From Darksidea phi (Eukaryota; Ascomycota; Dothideomycetes; Pleosporales; Lentitheciaceae): a DNA stretch of 64,000 nucleotides. Positions within the stretch are counted from its first letter, which is position 1. The number at the start of each line of letters is the position of its first letter. The DNA lies in NCBI GenBank assembly GCA_030770425.1, contig JASJFT010000114.1, forward strand, positions 1 to 64,000, given 5' to 3'. A program made the position numbers and the translations under genes. The notes beneath the pieces were generated by a model. The model searched no databases. It worked only from the letters and a program-made list of their open reading frames with translations, and was not told the origin of the DNA. Positions 1-11,793 of the stretch are shown here, piece after piece.

Positions 1-75
<75 letters not shown>

Positions 76-86
76 CGGCCCCCCCA
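1..86. other. poly-C run at the window start
   Basis: An almost pure run of C (about 73 bases, then a short GGCGG interruption and more C). It carries no telomeric CCCTAA units. It is most simply a sequencing or assembly artefact at a contig edge; a real homopolymer tract is possible but less likely. Confidence 0.7.
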
Positions 87-99
87 TAATATATTTACC

Positions 100-1143
100 T
101 TAAGTAGTATGGCTTAATACAGAGTTAACTGTCTCCTCGGCCAGCGACCTCATGTTGGCAAGATCATAGTCCCGTGGCGTCTGATTAAGCTCCAATCTCC
201 CCTTGGCGACACCATCCAGAAAGAGCTCATACATATCGTAGCGGATGTCAGTATCGATTGTCCTCCCGATGGCGGTAGCCATGTTCATTTCGTGTACGTT
301 AGAGCCACCGCGGTGAGTGCCAATGACAACAAGTTTCCCGTTCTCCTGTCGAAGGACTGGTGATCCAGAACTCCCTTTTTATATCAGTCAGTTTAAAGCT
401 GTCATTTACAAAGCGCTCCAGTGTACCTGTAAATGTTGAGATCTTGTATTCCAACATGCCTCTATAGTACGATTTATTCAGATCGTAACTGACGAGGCCT
501 GTGCCCACGTATATTAGAGATCCACCTTCTCCGTCAGTTGGTAGATCACCGGAATAACCGACCACCGAAAGCTCCTCCCCCGTCAGTGTAGTAGGAGTAG
601 CTTCATAGGCGATTTTCGTAACATTGTTGAACTTCTCTGCCAGATGTATGAACGCAACATCATGTGGTATGTGCTGTTCTTTTGTCCATTTGGTTGGCGT
701 CACAACCCGGCAACCGTATTTCACCTCTACGTCATCTTGCGATCCGGAATTTCTGCCATGATATCCAAGACATGCTTTGATGGAGACCACATGAGGTTGC
801 CCGCGGTTGTGCATGTAAACGCAATGTCCGGCAGTCACCAAGATGTCATTGCGGATCAACCAACCAGTGCTCGAGAACCATTTCTCATTACCGAGCTGTC
901 CCTCAAACCCTAATGTAAGCTTCACGACAACTAGAACGGATGATTAGCAAGAAAATGCAGTAGCAGACATTTGTTCTCCATACATCGAAATTCGCCTCCA
1001 GGGCGGTGATCCTTTTCTTGAACAGGCATACGATTGTCATTGTCGAGCTTAACCTCGGTGACTGGGTCGGGTTGCAACACTGCAGAATCCCCACAATCTG
1101 CTATGCGAAGTGGCCATGCTTTCACACTGCGTGATCCTGGCAT
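100..1143 (-). CDS. trypsin-like (S1/V8-like) serine protease
   Basis: Predicted serine endopeptidase of the chymotrypsin fold, 312 aa from three exons (1143-984, 930-427, 374-100). The introns at 931-983 (53 nt) and 375-426 (52 nt) have GT..AG ends and GCTAATC and CTGAC branch sites, and the exon sum divides by three. The catalytic triad is complete: His in VTAGHC early in exon 2, Asp in HDVAFIHL, and Ser in TGSSGSPVL, where the TG/SSGSP junction is created only by splicing. I see no clear signal peptide at this start, and the frame stays open upstream without another Met, so a further 5' exon could exist. A separate C-terminal domain is not evident. It lies head to head with the kinase-like gene at 1546. 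Such protease domains occur in fungal secreted enzymes and also as effector domains of NLR-like proteins; the sequence does not decide between these. Confidence 0.8.
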
Positions 1144-1545
1144 TGAAAATGGAAGCTTTGAAAGGCTGCGGTGTATTCGAAAAGCAATATTCAGAGAATT
1201 TGAGGTAAGACGTGAGAATTTACTAGGAGATTGGGAGTTTCCCCTCGCTATCCACCGCCTTGCAAAGGCCCAGTTTTGGTGAGTAATATATTGACACGTA
1301 TTGCGCTACACTCGATCCTGGTTGGTAGCCGTTAAGCTAATGTCGGGCGTGCGCTGTAAGTCATTGTACAGACGCGCTGAGCTGTGGTCACCTGGCTGAC
1401 GCATCAGATATTTGGTGCCGAGTTTTTATTGATGAATTCTTCGCCACGTCCCACAAGCCCTGCTTTCCAACTCGGACATGACCCGGGGCGACGACACCTT
1501 TCCCGACGTCCATTTTCACACAATCCCCAACCCATCTCTCAAATC
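1144..1545. other. spacer between divergent protease and kinase genes
   Basis: About 400 bp that would hold both promoters. I recognise no gene or conserved site in it. The protease frame stays open for part of this stretch, so a 5' extension of that gene is possible. Confidence 0.4.
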
Positions 1546-2788
1546 ATGGTGTGGATTCAGTTCAAGCCAAAAGGCAGGGATTCGTTCCTGAAGAGGGTCG
1601 ACCAATTCTTCGCCAAGGGTCGACATGGAAACTTTGACGTTCATGACGAGGTCGAAGAGTGTATTGAATGTTTGCGTCATTCAGATCTTGATGCAGTTCT
1701 GAAGGAGATATTAGAAACAGTTGTGAACGGTCTTCTGGTCTGGGATCCCCAGGGTCGATGGGCATCTACAGTGCTACTATCACACTTCGAGAAAATGATT
1801 TTGGAGAAGGAGCATCCTAACATATGCCCACACAAATCGATCTCCATGGTATCCTGAAAATCTCGATGGATTCCAATGGCATGATAGTGGCCGCAATGTC
1901 GAACTTAGTTATGGGCAACGACGACCGTTTATGCTAGGTCCAAGGCCAGGAGAATCAAAGGCTGTCGTTTATAAGATTTTCTGTAAAGGTCAGCTGTTCG
2001 CTCTAAAATTGGGTGGATCAACCAGTGGAAGCGCCACTACGAGTGCTTCTAACGAGATCAGCGTTCTGAGCCAGCTGAATCATCTACACATTGTTCAACT
2101 TGCGGGATCCTACAAAAGACATGTCGACAAGCAACACCTGGAAGTCGGGATCATTCTTTACCCGGCCGCGCAGTGCAACTTGGAGGAATTCTTAAGAGAA
2201 GCTACGGATTGCCCTGAAGAAAGGATCAAGGATGTTCTACGTACGTTCTTCGGGTGCTTGTCGGGCACTGTCGACGTGCTTCACAAAGGAAATGTCAAGC
2301 ATAAAGATATCAAGCCTCAGAATATTCTGGTAAAGAGGGATATTGTGTTTTTTTCTGACTTTGCAATATCCCGCCACTTCGGCGAGGGAATGAGCAAAAC
2401 AAATGGCCCCTCGCGTCAGACACGTCGGTATTCTGCGCCAGAAGTCGCTAAGTCGGACAATCGAGGCAGAGCTGCCGACATTTTTTCGCTTAGCTGTGTT
2501 TTTCTAGAAATGATTAGTGTTATAGGTAGACAGACGGTAACAGACCTTCTAGAACATCTAGATGATGAGAAGAAGAGAACCTACCATGAAAATCCAGTCA
2601 AGGTCCTCGATTGGATTGAGAGGAAGCTTGATGGGGAGCTATGTCCGCCAGACTCCGACCTCCTACATGTCATTGTCAAGATGTTGGACCATAAACCTGA
2701 GGCTCGGCCGTTGGCTGGGGACCTCATTCGCACATTCGGAAGCTTAGGCAATTATCGTTGCGGTATATGCCACCCGCAATCAGCGTAG
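1546..2788 (+). pseudogene. atypical fungal protein kinase with a frame break
   Basis: Eukaryotic-type kinase. The clear catalytic part is open from 1931 to 2788: candidate ATP lysine in FALKLGG, catalytic loop HKDIKPQNIL (Arg of HRD replaced by Lys, Asp and Asn kept), SDFAIS in place of DFG, and SAPEV for APE. Homologous-looking sequence continues upstream of 1931 in the same frame (SPWYPENLDGF near 1841-1873), so the Met at 1931 is not the true start. The N-terminal portion, from Met 1546 (tail-like stretch VEECIECLRHSD), lies in another frame up to about 1830. I found no GT..AG intron that reconciles the two frames, which suggests a small indel near 1815-1845: a sequencing error or real decay. 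Glycine-rich-loop spacing is weak. The kinase family is certain; whether it is functional is not. Confidence 0.65.
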
Positions 2789-4176
2789 GAAACATTTATC
2801 GAGGCTTGGAAGACGGTAATAACAATCTGAGTCAAAGGGATACGGTTAATATTTTAGTACTAGTTTTTAATGTATATAGCTTACTATCCCCTCCCCTAGA
2901 AGCTTGGGCTACTACCTAGCGTAACGTTACGTTGACTTCTAGACTGGGGGTGATGGAAGAATTAGCTGAAAAGGCACCCATGAAGATAATATCGCAGCCC
3001 TCTGAACGTTCCCCCACCACCTCGATTGCCAATGCACCATCCTCCGCTGCCGTTACATAACACTCGCGCAGTTACTACAATATGGTTTGTTACTTAGTCT
3101 ATACGCTACACAGGTGCCCCCTAAATGCAACCTCCACATCGCTCCACATCACCTCCACGTCTTACTCCAAGCACCTCTCAACCACGCGTGCAAAGGGTGG
3201 TTCACTTTGGTCTCATTGAAAAGCCATGAAGCTAGTGAATGGAGTAAATTTGCTCATGTTTGTTTGGAGGAATCTGTGGGGGTAGAACCAATGAGTAATG
3301 AGTGGACTCGAGATCAACAAGTTTCATTGGCTCTGCACCCGCTACACTCCACCCGTTCGCCACGAGGTATGGAAGGTTCCGATTGTCTATTCTATGACAT
3401 TCACCGTCATCACTTATCGGATTGGCATGTCGCGTAAGAATTTCACTAACTAATCTGCAACTTGCTGCAACTCTCGCTAAAATAGGTAGCCTAGACCAAG
3501 GTATAAGCTTGAAAACCCAGCGGAGGGTATTCAGCCTCGTGTTCCACAACGTTCATTGCTGCTACCTAGATACCTAGCAACGTGGTAGCAACAGCGTGCT
3601 GTTTGCTGTATGTTACGATTCCACGTGATTGCTCCCCACTTGTTTCGGCGCTGGTTATGAATGACGCTTGACACACATAATGGGAACACTGCCCGCGCTG
3701 AACACCTTCCCGCCCTTGACGTGGACTGCAGCTTGGCACTCACGATGCTCCGTGGCCAACAGTTCGTGAGCGTGCGTTTGATGCGCGTGGCCATTGGTCG
3801 GCAAGGTTTCAGGGCCGTGGCGGGCCAAGAGGCAGGGCCCAAAGAGCGGAATCGCTGGGCATGGCATGGCTTTCTTGGCACATTCCCCCGTCAGGGTGGG
3901 GTGGGTAATGACACCGGCTGGAAAGAGCCACATTATGGCGTCTTTGCTGTTGGCAACGGGCTGAGAGGTGTCATCCTGCAGCTCAGTGGTCAAGGCCGCG
4001 CCTCAACCCGCACTCTAGGGTGCTCGGCATCCTACCTTGTCTCTTGGCGAATCCCGACATGCGCATCCGCGTGTACTAGTGCGGAATACCATACATACAT
4101 AAGAGAGACCATGTTTCCGGTAACTCGGGATTCGTCACTCGAAACACCACCGCAAGAAACCTAGCATTAGGTCATA
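2789..4176. other. intergenic, no gene recognised
   Basis: About 1.4 kb. Open frames here are short and unlike any family that I know. It contains a perfect CACGTG at 3622-3627, described separately, and small palindromes around TACCTAGGTA-like words. Confidence 0.5.
3622..3627. promoter_or_regulatory. candidate Pho4/NUC-1 E-box (CACGTG)
   Basis: A perfect CACGTG palindrome 550 bp upstream of the phosphate permease start codon. In yeast and Neurospora the phosphate-starvation bHLH factors (Pho4, NUC-1) bind this core. A six-base site also occurs by chance, so the link rests on position next to a phosphate-repressible permease family gene. Confidence 0.35.
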
Positions 4177-6190
4177 ATGCCGTCGCCGGCCACAGCCAAA
4201 TATGACTGGATTCTTGCAATCACCACCATCGCCTTCGTGTTCTCCGCGTTTGGTAATGGCGCGAACGATGTCGCCAACTCATATGCGAGTGAGCATCAGC
4301 CCGTCCAAGGCGGCTTTGAAAGCAATGACTGACCGTTCAATTACAGCTTCGGTGGCTGCTAAAACCCTGACTATGCCACAAGTCGGTTTCCTCTCCGTGA
4401 TAACCGAGTTTGCTGGTGCAGTTGGTCTCGGAGCTCGTGTGACCTCAACAATCAAGAACGGAATCATCTCGATCGACCGCTTCCGAAGCGGCGGCGGACA
4501 TCCGGGTGCGCTCATGCTTGCCATGGGATGCGCAGGTGAGAACCCGAGAAGGATTGATTCCAAGTCCGATGAGCTGACAGATTTCAGAGGTGGGTAGTGC
4601 GACCTGGTTGATGCTCGCCACTGGTTGGGGCATGCCCGTGTCTACGACGCAAACCGTTGTAGGTGCTCTCATTGGAGTTGGATTCGCATCCGGAGCCCCT
4701 ATCAAATGGGGCTGGGAGTCAGGTTCAGTTTCCCAAGTTGCCGCTTCCTGGGCAATTGCGCCTTTGCTCGCAGGTGCATTTTCAGCTCTCGTCTTCGCCA
4801 CCGTCAAGTATGCAGTCCTCGAACGCTCTGACCCGTTCCTCTGGGCGATGCGCCTCATCCCCTTCTACTTTGCCCTCACTGGTGCTATCCTTGCTCTCTT
4901 CATCGTCGTCGAAGCACCTACTGCGCCATCTCTGGAGGAATTTGGAGCTGGAAAGGCCGTCGGCATAATTTTGGGCGTCTTCTTTGGATGTCTCTTGATC
5001 TGCTACGTCTTTTTCGTCCCTTTCTTCAAGCGTAAGTTGATCATGAAGGATCCTCGCGTCCGTATATGGCATGTCATCCTTGGCCCAATGCTCCTCAAAG
5101 AGGATGTTGTGCTTTTCTGGCCCGGGAAGGGGGATGAATACCTCACCGACTACTACAAAGACGCCTATGGTGAAGTCCATGCCGGAGCAAAGGATGACGC
5201 CAACCCTCGTCAACGCCACCCGCACCCGAAAGACGATGATCTTGATCAAGTTGGAACACCGCCTGAGAAATCAAACAAAGCGCTGCCAACAGACCCAGAG
5301 AAGCACGTACAAGAAGGCTCGGCCGTTTCTGCGCCATTGAAGCGCAAGAAACCAGAGCCGTATGAACGCTTCATTGGTCCTGTCAAGCATCTCTCCTGGG
5401 CCACTCCACGGAAATGGTACGGATACTTCAAGTTTGGTCTGCTGCAAGGTATTTGATGGCACTGTTGGAAGGCTTCATCGAACTAACTTGTTTAGGCGTT
5501 ACCCGTGATGTTATTACTCATAACAGCGACCTCCTGCGCGCCATCCATTCCAAGGCCAGGCTCTACGATAATCGCGTTGAACATCTTTGGACTTACTGTC
5601 AAGTGGTTTCTGCCATGATGATGTCCATTGCACATGGCTCAAACGATGTTGCTAACGCTGTCGGTAAGTTTTCTATCGTGTACTCTGAGCGAGCGTTCGA
5701 AAGTTAATTACGCGACAGGTCCCTGGGCAGCTGTGTACCAAACATACCAGTCCGGCACAGTCAATACCCGGGCGCCGACCCCTGTTTGGTTCCTAGTCGT
5801 GGCTGGTCTGCTGTTGGGACTTGGATTTTGGTTCTATGGCTACCATATCATCAAAGCGCTTGGAAATAAGATCACGCAGATGTCCCCCACTCGGGGCTTC
5901 TCTATCGAATTGGGTGCAGCCATCACCGTCTTACTGGCTTCTAGGCTGGGTCTGCCTGTGTCGACCACTCAGTGTCTGACTGGCTCTGCGTTGGGCGTGG
6001 CTCTGATGAACTACGATCTCGGAGCCGTCAACTGGAGGCAGCTTGCATTTATCTTCATGGGCTGGGTAAGTTCTTCTCTGAAAAAGTTCAGTTCCCGAAT
6101 GCTAACTTGCACCAGGTTCTCACATTGCCCGCCGCTGGTCTTGTTTCCGGCCTCCTTTGCGTGATGGCACTGAACGCCCCCCATTTCTAG
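4177..6190 (+). CDS. PHO-4/Pho89-type phosphate permease
   Basis: Inorganic phosphate transporter of the PiT family (Na+- or H+-coupled; Neurospora PHO-4 and yeast Pho89 relatives), plasma membrane. Six exons encode 583 aa; introns at 4289-4346, 4536-4587, 5449-5495, 5664-5718 and 6066-6115 all have GT..AG borders and the exon sum is in frame. Both family signatures are present: GNGANDVANSYATSV near the N-terminus and HGSNDVANAVGPWA in the second half, each followed by a PVSTTQ motif. A long hydrophilic charged loop (roughly residues 265-400) separates the two membrane halves, as in the family. Start chosen at MPSPATAKYDWILAI because it leads directly into the first membrane segment. A CACGTG lies 550 bp upstream. 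Confidence 0.93.
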
Positions 6191-6886
6191 GGGCTTCAGT
6201 GTCACGTAGCTTGTACTTATACGATGGTTCTTCGCCTAGGATAAAGCATCATCGGTATCTCAGACTGTCTGTCATTTCATGTATCTGCGGATGCTTCTGC
6301 TCCGTATGAGCAAACTCCTAATAAACCGCTGAAGTGTCTCCTTCGGCGTACATTCGCTTACCCCCTTCATTTTCTGAGCCATGCAAGCTATGAATCCTTG
6401 GCAACCCATCCCAGACCTTCATTTGACCCTACTTACATGCAGCGACTAGCCCTGTTCGCCCCAGAAGATAATTAATTATTAGACCAGCTACTATTATATA
6501 CTAAACCTTATATGTCCTAGAACCCTTCCACGATATCTTCTTAAAACATTATCTTATCTCTATTCAGATACTGTCCTCTTACTGCCTTAATATTTGTATA
6601 CGTACTTGCCCCATTGTACCTTACACTCTTGACCTAGTACTGTAAGACTTGGTGCATTCCCTTCTTCCAGATCACTGCGAAACTTGAGGACGTTTTGTGC
6701 ATGGTCAAAAGAAATATTTATTTGTAGAGGTATTACTAAAAGGAAACAAAACGCTGGAGTGAGTCGCTCTATCAGACCAAACTCCACACAACCAAACTCC
6801 CTTACAGAACGCTAGGCAAAAGAAGCCCCATCAAGCTCTTTCAATTGCTGTACAAAGGTGCTCACCTAAAATCAAACTTTCTCAAT
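6191..6886. other. intergenic, AT-rich patch
   Basis: About 700 bp between convergent genes. The part near 6460-6610 is rich in TA dinucleotides and may be a relic of RIP-mutated repeat sequence. No gene recognised. Confidence 0.4.
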
Positions 6887-9800
6887 CTAAGCCTCACGGT
6901 TTGGTGGTGCAGCACCCTCTTGCGCTGTCTGTTTCACCTTCTGCTTCGTCTTGTTCCCTCCCTTAAGCCTACTCGTGTCCCACTTGGCGACCCTAAAGGC
7001 CCAATAACTTAGTACCGCCACTGCAATGTTAAACCCAATAAATGCAAACATTATCCCAAAATTTCGCCACCTTTGCGTGTAGTAGATTTTAGAGCCAGCC
7101 AGGTACTGATCGGAGCTGCTGAAAGGACAGTACTGGCAGTTTGTCATAGCGTCAGGGTTTTGCAGGACACCTGGCGCTGTTTGGAGGTAATCGGAAAGAT
7201 ATTCGCCGCAGGACTGACCAGAGGGTGGGTCGAAATGGGCGGTTTCGGTGGAGCCGCAGATTACGGGGCGATCATGGAGGAGCGTGGACACAATGCCGCC
7301 GACCCAGTAGGTGAAAGGGGAGACGCGGTACATCTATACAGGTGTTAGCCACCGCATCTGGCCTGAGGAATGACAAAGAGAAGAACTTACGAAGATCCAA
7401 AAGCCAGGCAGCGCATCGGGAGACTGGAGCACACCATTGAATAAAATAGACATGAAGGTGAAAAGAGTGACGAGTCCAGAAGCAGTTTGCGCGTCAGGTA
7501 GTGCCGCAATAGTCATATGTGCAAAGGCGCTCGCGTATATGAGGAGCTGCACGCTGAGAAGTAAGACGAGGGCTTGACGGACGGAGCTCTGGCCAGCTCC
7601 TACAACAGGGTAGTAGAAGCAAGCCCAGATGAGAATGCCAGTGATAATCTGATAAGGTATCTCGACGATGATGTTGGCGAAGAGGAAGGCTTTCCAGGAG
7701 TAAGCTTTACTGGGACGCTCGCGGACCTCGTACAGCGATCGCTGTGTGATGAATAGAGGTTGAATCTATGTCGTGTTAGTGCTGGAATAGTAGATAGACA
7801 ATGTGAGAACTGACCTGTTGTACGAGAGTCGTAAAGATAGTGGTAAGCATAAAAGCAGCAAACATGACGTTCTGCATGCCCGATTGCGTGTTGTCGGCGC
7901 TGTAAAAAGTAAAACCTATAAACAACCCGGCGGCGATACCCAGTCCGAATTTAGCGAAAATATAACTGGGCATGCGAAAATACTGTTGAAACACGCGAGC
8001 AGTGACCTCAATGAGCTGAGTGGTAAAGGGCATGGCAAACTCGTCGTGGCTGCCTTCTTCACCCGCACCCGCCACCTCCTCGTGTCGTTTCTCCTGGTGT
8101 AGGCGGTCAATGTCTTGATCGACCACATCCCGCAGTTGGCTCTTCTTCCAGACATCGTGCCAGTCCTCACCATGGCTGTTCTTGCCGTTGTTGACAATCT
8201 CCAGCATGTATTCGGCCGGGTTCTCCTGATCGCCGCACTTCCGGGCGCCGCTGCTCTCAAAATAGTCGAGGAGCGTCCGCGAGTTCTGTCCTATATCACC
8301 GAAGTAGACAGTCCTGCCACCCTTAGCGAGGAAGAGTAAGCGGTCAAACTCTTGGAACAAGATGGCCGAAGGTTGATGGATGGTGCAAAGAACCGCCTGT
8401 CCCGCATCCGCTAGCTTTCGAAGGAAAGCACAGATGGCCCAGGAGCTCTGTTATCTGTCAGCCGTATCCCTACTTGAATGGGAAGAACTTGATGCAACAT
8501 ACCTGACTGTCAAGGCCGCTAGTAGGTTCGTCGAGGAAAAGCAACAGCTTTGGCTTGGCCGCGAGCTCAACGCCAATGGTCAATAGCTTGCGCTGCTCCA
8601 CATTCAAGCCTTCTCCGGGTACTCCGACGACGGCGTTGGCAAAGTCGCTCATGTTGAGCATCTTGATGACCTCTTCCACGTAGTCGTACTTGCCCTGTTT
8701 ACTGACCGTCTTGGGCTGGCGCAACATGGCGCTAAAGCGCAAACTCTCACGGACGGTGGCGGTTTCGAGATGAAGATCTGCCTAACGTCAATGAAGATCT
8801 AGAAGAAGACTGACTATTGAAAGCTCACCCTGTTGTTGCACATAGCCAGTTGAACGCTGGAAGCTGGCATCTAGAGGCTTCCCGTTTACAAACATGTCTC
8901 CTGTGACTACACCCATAGAAGTTCTCTGCGCGAGGACGTCGAGCAGAGTAGTCTTGCCAGCTCCACTAACGCCCATGAGCGCTGTCAGAGTTCCGGGCTT
9001 GACGTAACCGGCTACATGGTCAAGTAGGCGTCGATCCTCGCCCTTAATCTGAATATCGTACGTGACATCGCGCCAAGTGAAAATGTCCTTCTGAGGCTCG
9101 ACCGCTGCAACATCCCCAGTGTCAGTACGCTCTTTAGTGTTAGCGACGCCGACAGATTCCTCGTCAGATTGAGCCTCCTTGCCGTTTTGCTGTAGATAGG
9201 CCGGAACGTGGCCGCGCTTGAAAACCAGTACCTCAGCTGTGTTGGACGTGGCAGAGTTGAATTCGACCGCCACAAAATAGATGATCATGAAAAAGACGAG
9301 AAATGCAAGAAGGATACCAAAGTTCCGCCAGACGTGAGAGTAGTAGTATCCGTATTGTGCGGCAATGAAAGTGTCTCCGCTGACGGTTGGTTGTCCTGGG
9401 GCCGCACCCACGGCGTTGCAAATCCATGAGTCACCTTGCAGCGGTGTGTAAGCCGGTATGGTCATCGAGCAAGCGAATTCTCGATTATGGAACTCGTTGG
9501 CCACGAGAATCTCGAAGGCATAGAAGATAGGATTGATCCAGCGTATCCAGCTGAACCAGGGATGCATATTTGGGACTGCAACAACGAATCCGGTGCTATA
9601 ACTATATCAGCAAGAGATAGCAAATACGGTTTGGCAGCATCTCACTATACGACGAGTGCTAGAACTAGCACGCCCGAAAGAGCCATCGCTTGCGACACGG
9701 TCTTTGTTAGAGCCGCTAGCGTTCGAAAGACAGCAGACATAACAAAAGTCGCGATATAGGTGATGAGAAAGTAAAGAAAGAACTGAGCTGCCTCTCGCCT

Positions 9801-11793
9801 CAGTCCGGCCATGAAGTATAGTATAATGTTGAATATAACGGCTTGGACAAATTTGACTGGTATATCGGACACCACGCCCGCCATGGCTTCTGTAAAGGGA
9901 TGATAGAAAGCATAGCTGGCATGCTTTTCGACGATTGGGCGTTGAGCGTAGAGGCTGTTAATCTCGGCGATGGCGGTGAGCGCATTGAATAGAACTGCCA
10001 GGAACAGAACAGAGCCCTTCGAGAAGAAGGATGCTGTTGTATCAGGTGTTCCGTAGAAGATAGAACCAACGATGAGAGCCATGATGATATTGAGCACGAT
10101 CCGGGTAGCTGTGGCTGAGATGTCGCCCCAGATGCGCTGGTAGGCCCTCTTCGTGTTTAACCGGACCTGCATCGGGATACTGATTAAGAATGGTGATTCA
10201 GGTCGAACGTGTTTGGCCTGGCCGTAGTTCTTCTGCTCGCGGAGCCTCGCAAGGCTGTTGCTCTGCTCATCAGCCGAGTGCTCTCGCTCATACTCCCGAA
10301 TTTCTTGCTGGAGCTGCTCGTATTCGGGCGACTGACGCCAGTAGCGCTCGAAGTCATCAGGCGTCCGCGGCACCTTGTTCTGCATGCCTTCTCGCGCTTG
10401 CCGTTCCTGAGGATTCGTGATGCTCGTGAGGAAGTCGCCCGTTGTCTGTCGCTGCGGACAGTGCCAACCCTGCCGCTCGAAGAAGGATTTGGCGGCTTCT
10501 GCGGGTCCGAAGTAGATCTGTCGGCCTTCGTATAGTACCGTGGCCTTATCGAAAATGTCGTAGATACTTTGGCTAGCCTGGTAGATGGCAACAGCAGCCG
10601 CATTGCCACCAAAATCTGAGGCGACTCTCAACGACTGCACGAACTTGAATGCGGTTGCTGAAATTGTCAGTGATTTATTAAGATAGATACATTGCATTTG
10701 ACTTACCTGAGTCAAGACCTCTAGTGCTATTATCCCATGCAGCGAATGGCGAGCCTGCCAGCATCATCTCGGCAATGGACACACGCTTGCGCTCGCCGCC
10801 AGAAACGCCACGGATAAAGTCGTTGCCAACTTTGGTGTTGTAGGTATGGCTGAGACCGACAACTGCCATGATCACACGCGCGACGAAGGTGTAAAACTCC
10901 TTCCGAGACATGTCTTGTATGCGATGCGAGGGTGTACGAGTGGCTGCAGCAAATTCCAAAGTCTGGCCGACTGTCAGATGCGGAAAATGTTTGTCTACCT
11001 CCTGGTTGTAGATGGCTTCGCCTTTGAACTCCTTCATCATCTGCTTCTGGGGAATTCCATTGTAGTGAACCTCAGAGTTTTCGCCCATCTCCAAACCGTG
11101 CAACTCGCCACACATGGTCTTCAGGAGTGTAGAGCAGCCTGACCCTGGACGACCCAGCACGATGAGTAACTCACCGCTCTTAACGACGCCATCAAAGTTT
11201 CGTAAGATGTGTTTGTGTTCCTTCTTCCCAAAACTGAACCACTCGCCAACGCGGAACGGGGACAGCACAAAATCAGAGACCGTCTGCTGAAGCTGCAGTG
11301 CAGCGCCCGAGCCGTATACATTCAGGTTCTTGTACACGATCCCCAATTCTCTCCTCTGGTGACCCTCAGCTTCCAACTGTTGCCGGAACATGCGTAGAAA
11401 ACTAGACAGATTGAATTGGTCGCTTTGTGGGTCAACCTTGGCGTCTCCGGGTGCAGCGATGACGGACTGCTGCCGTGACAGCGTCGAATAAATCTGCTGG
11501 AGCTCGCGTCGGTCGTCATCTTCGATCACAGCCTCAGTCTTCCGTCGGGTCAGGGCTGGATATATCTCCTCTGATGAATTCGAGTCTCCTGGCACATCAC
11601 GATGTGTATCGGATGTAAGTGTCGTCTTAAGTGGGGCGAATCTTGTAGTTGAAGAATCGCTCGATGACCGTGACAATTTCTCAGCCGTTTCCTCTTTCTC
11701 TTCGTACTGGATATGTCCATCTGGCGCATATGTTTCGCGACCCGAGGCTGTTCGAATAACCCTAGCGTGGGTGGTATATTGTGATTCGGACAT
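6887..11793 (-). CDS. full-length PDR-type ABC transporter (ABCG)
   Basis: Pleiotropic-drug-resistance transporter, 1531 aa in seven exons with introns at 10658-10706, 9596-9645, 8778-8828, 8448-8502, 7766-7814 and 7334-7390; the exon sum is in frame. Order is NBD1-TMD1-NBD2-TMD2. NBD1 has the family-typical degenerate Walker [12 protein letters not shown] (Cys for Lys), VSGGERKR signature and [13 protein letters not shown]2 has canonical Walker [12 protein letters not shown], the degenerate signature [12 protein letters not shown] and [15 protein letters not shown]2 ends with the Cys-rich extracellular loop ([15 protein letters not shown]) and a last helix near the C-terminus. These asymmetries are normal for fungal PDR pumps (yeast Pdr5, Candida Cdr1, Aspergillus Atr proteins). 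Expected to export xenobiotics or lipids at the plasma membrane; the substrate cannot be read from sequence. Confidence 0.95.

Noticed and set aside
1..86. possible telomere at the window start
   Set aside because: The run is nearly pure C and contains no CCCTAA/TTAGGG units.
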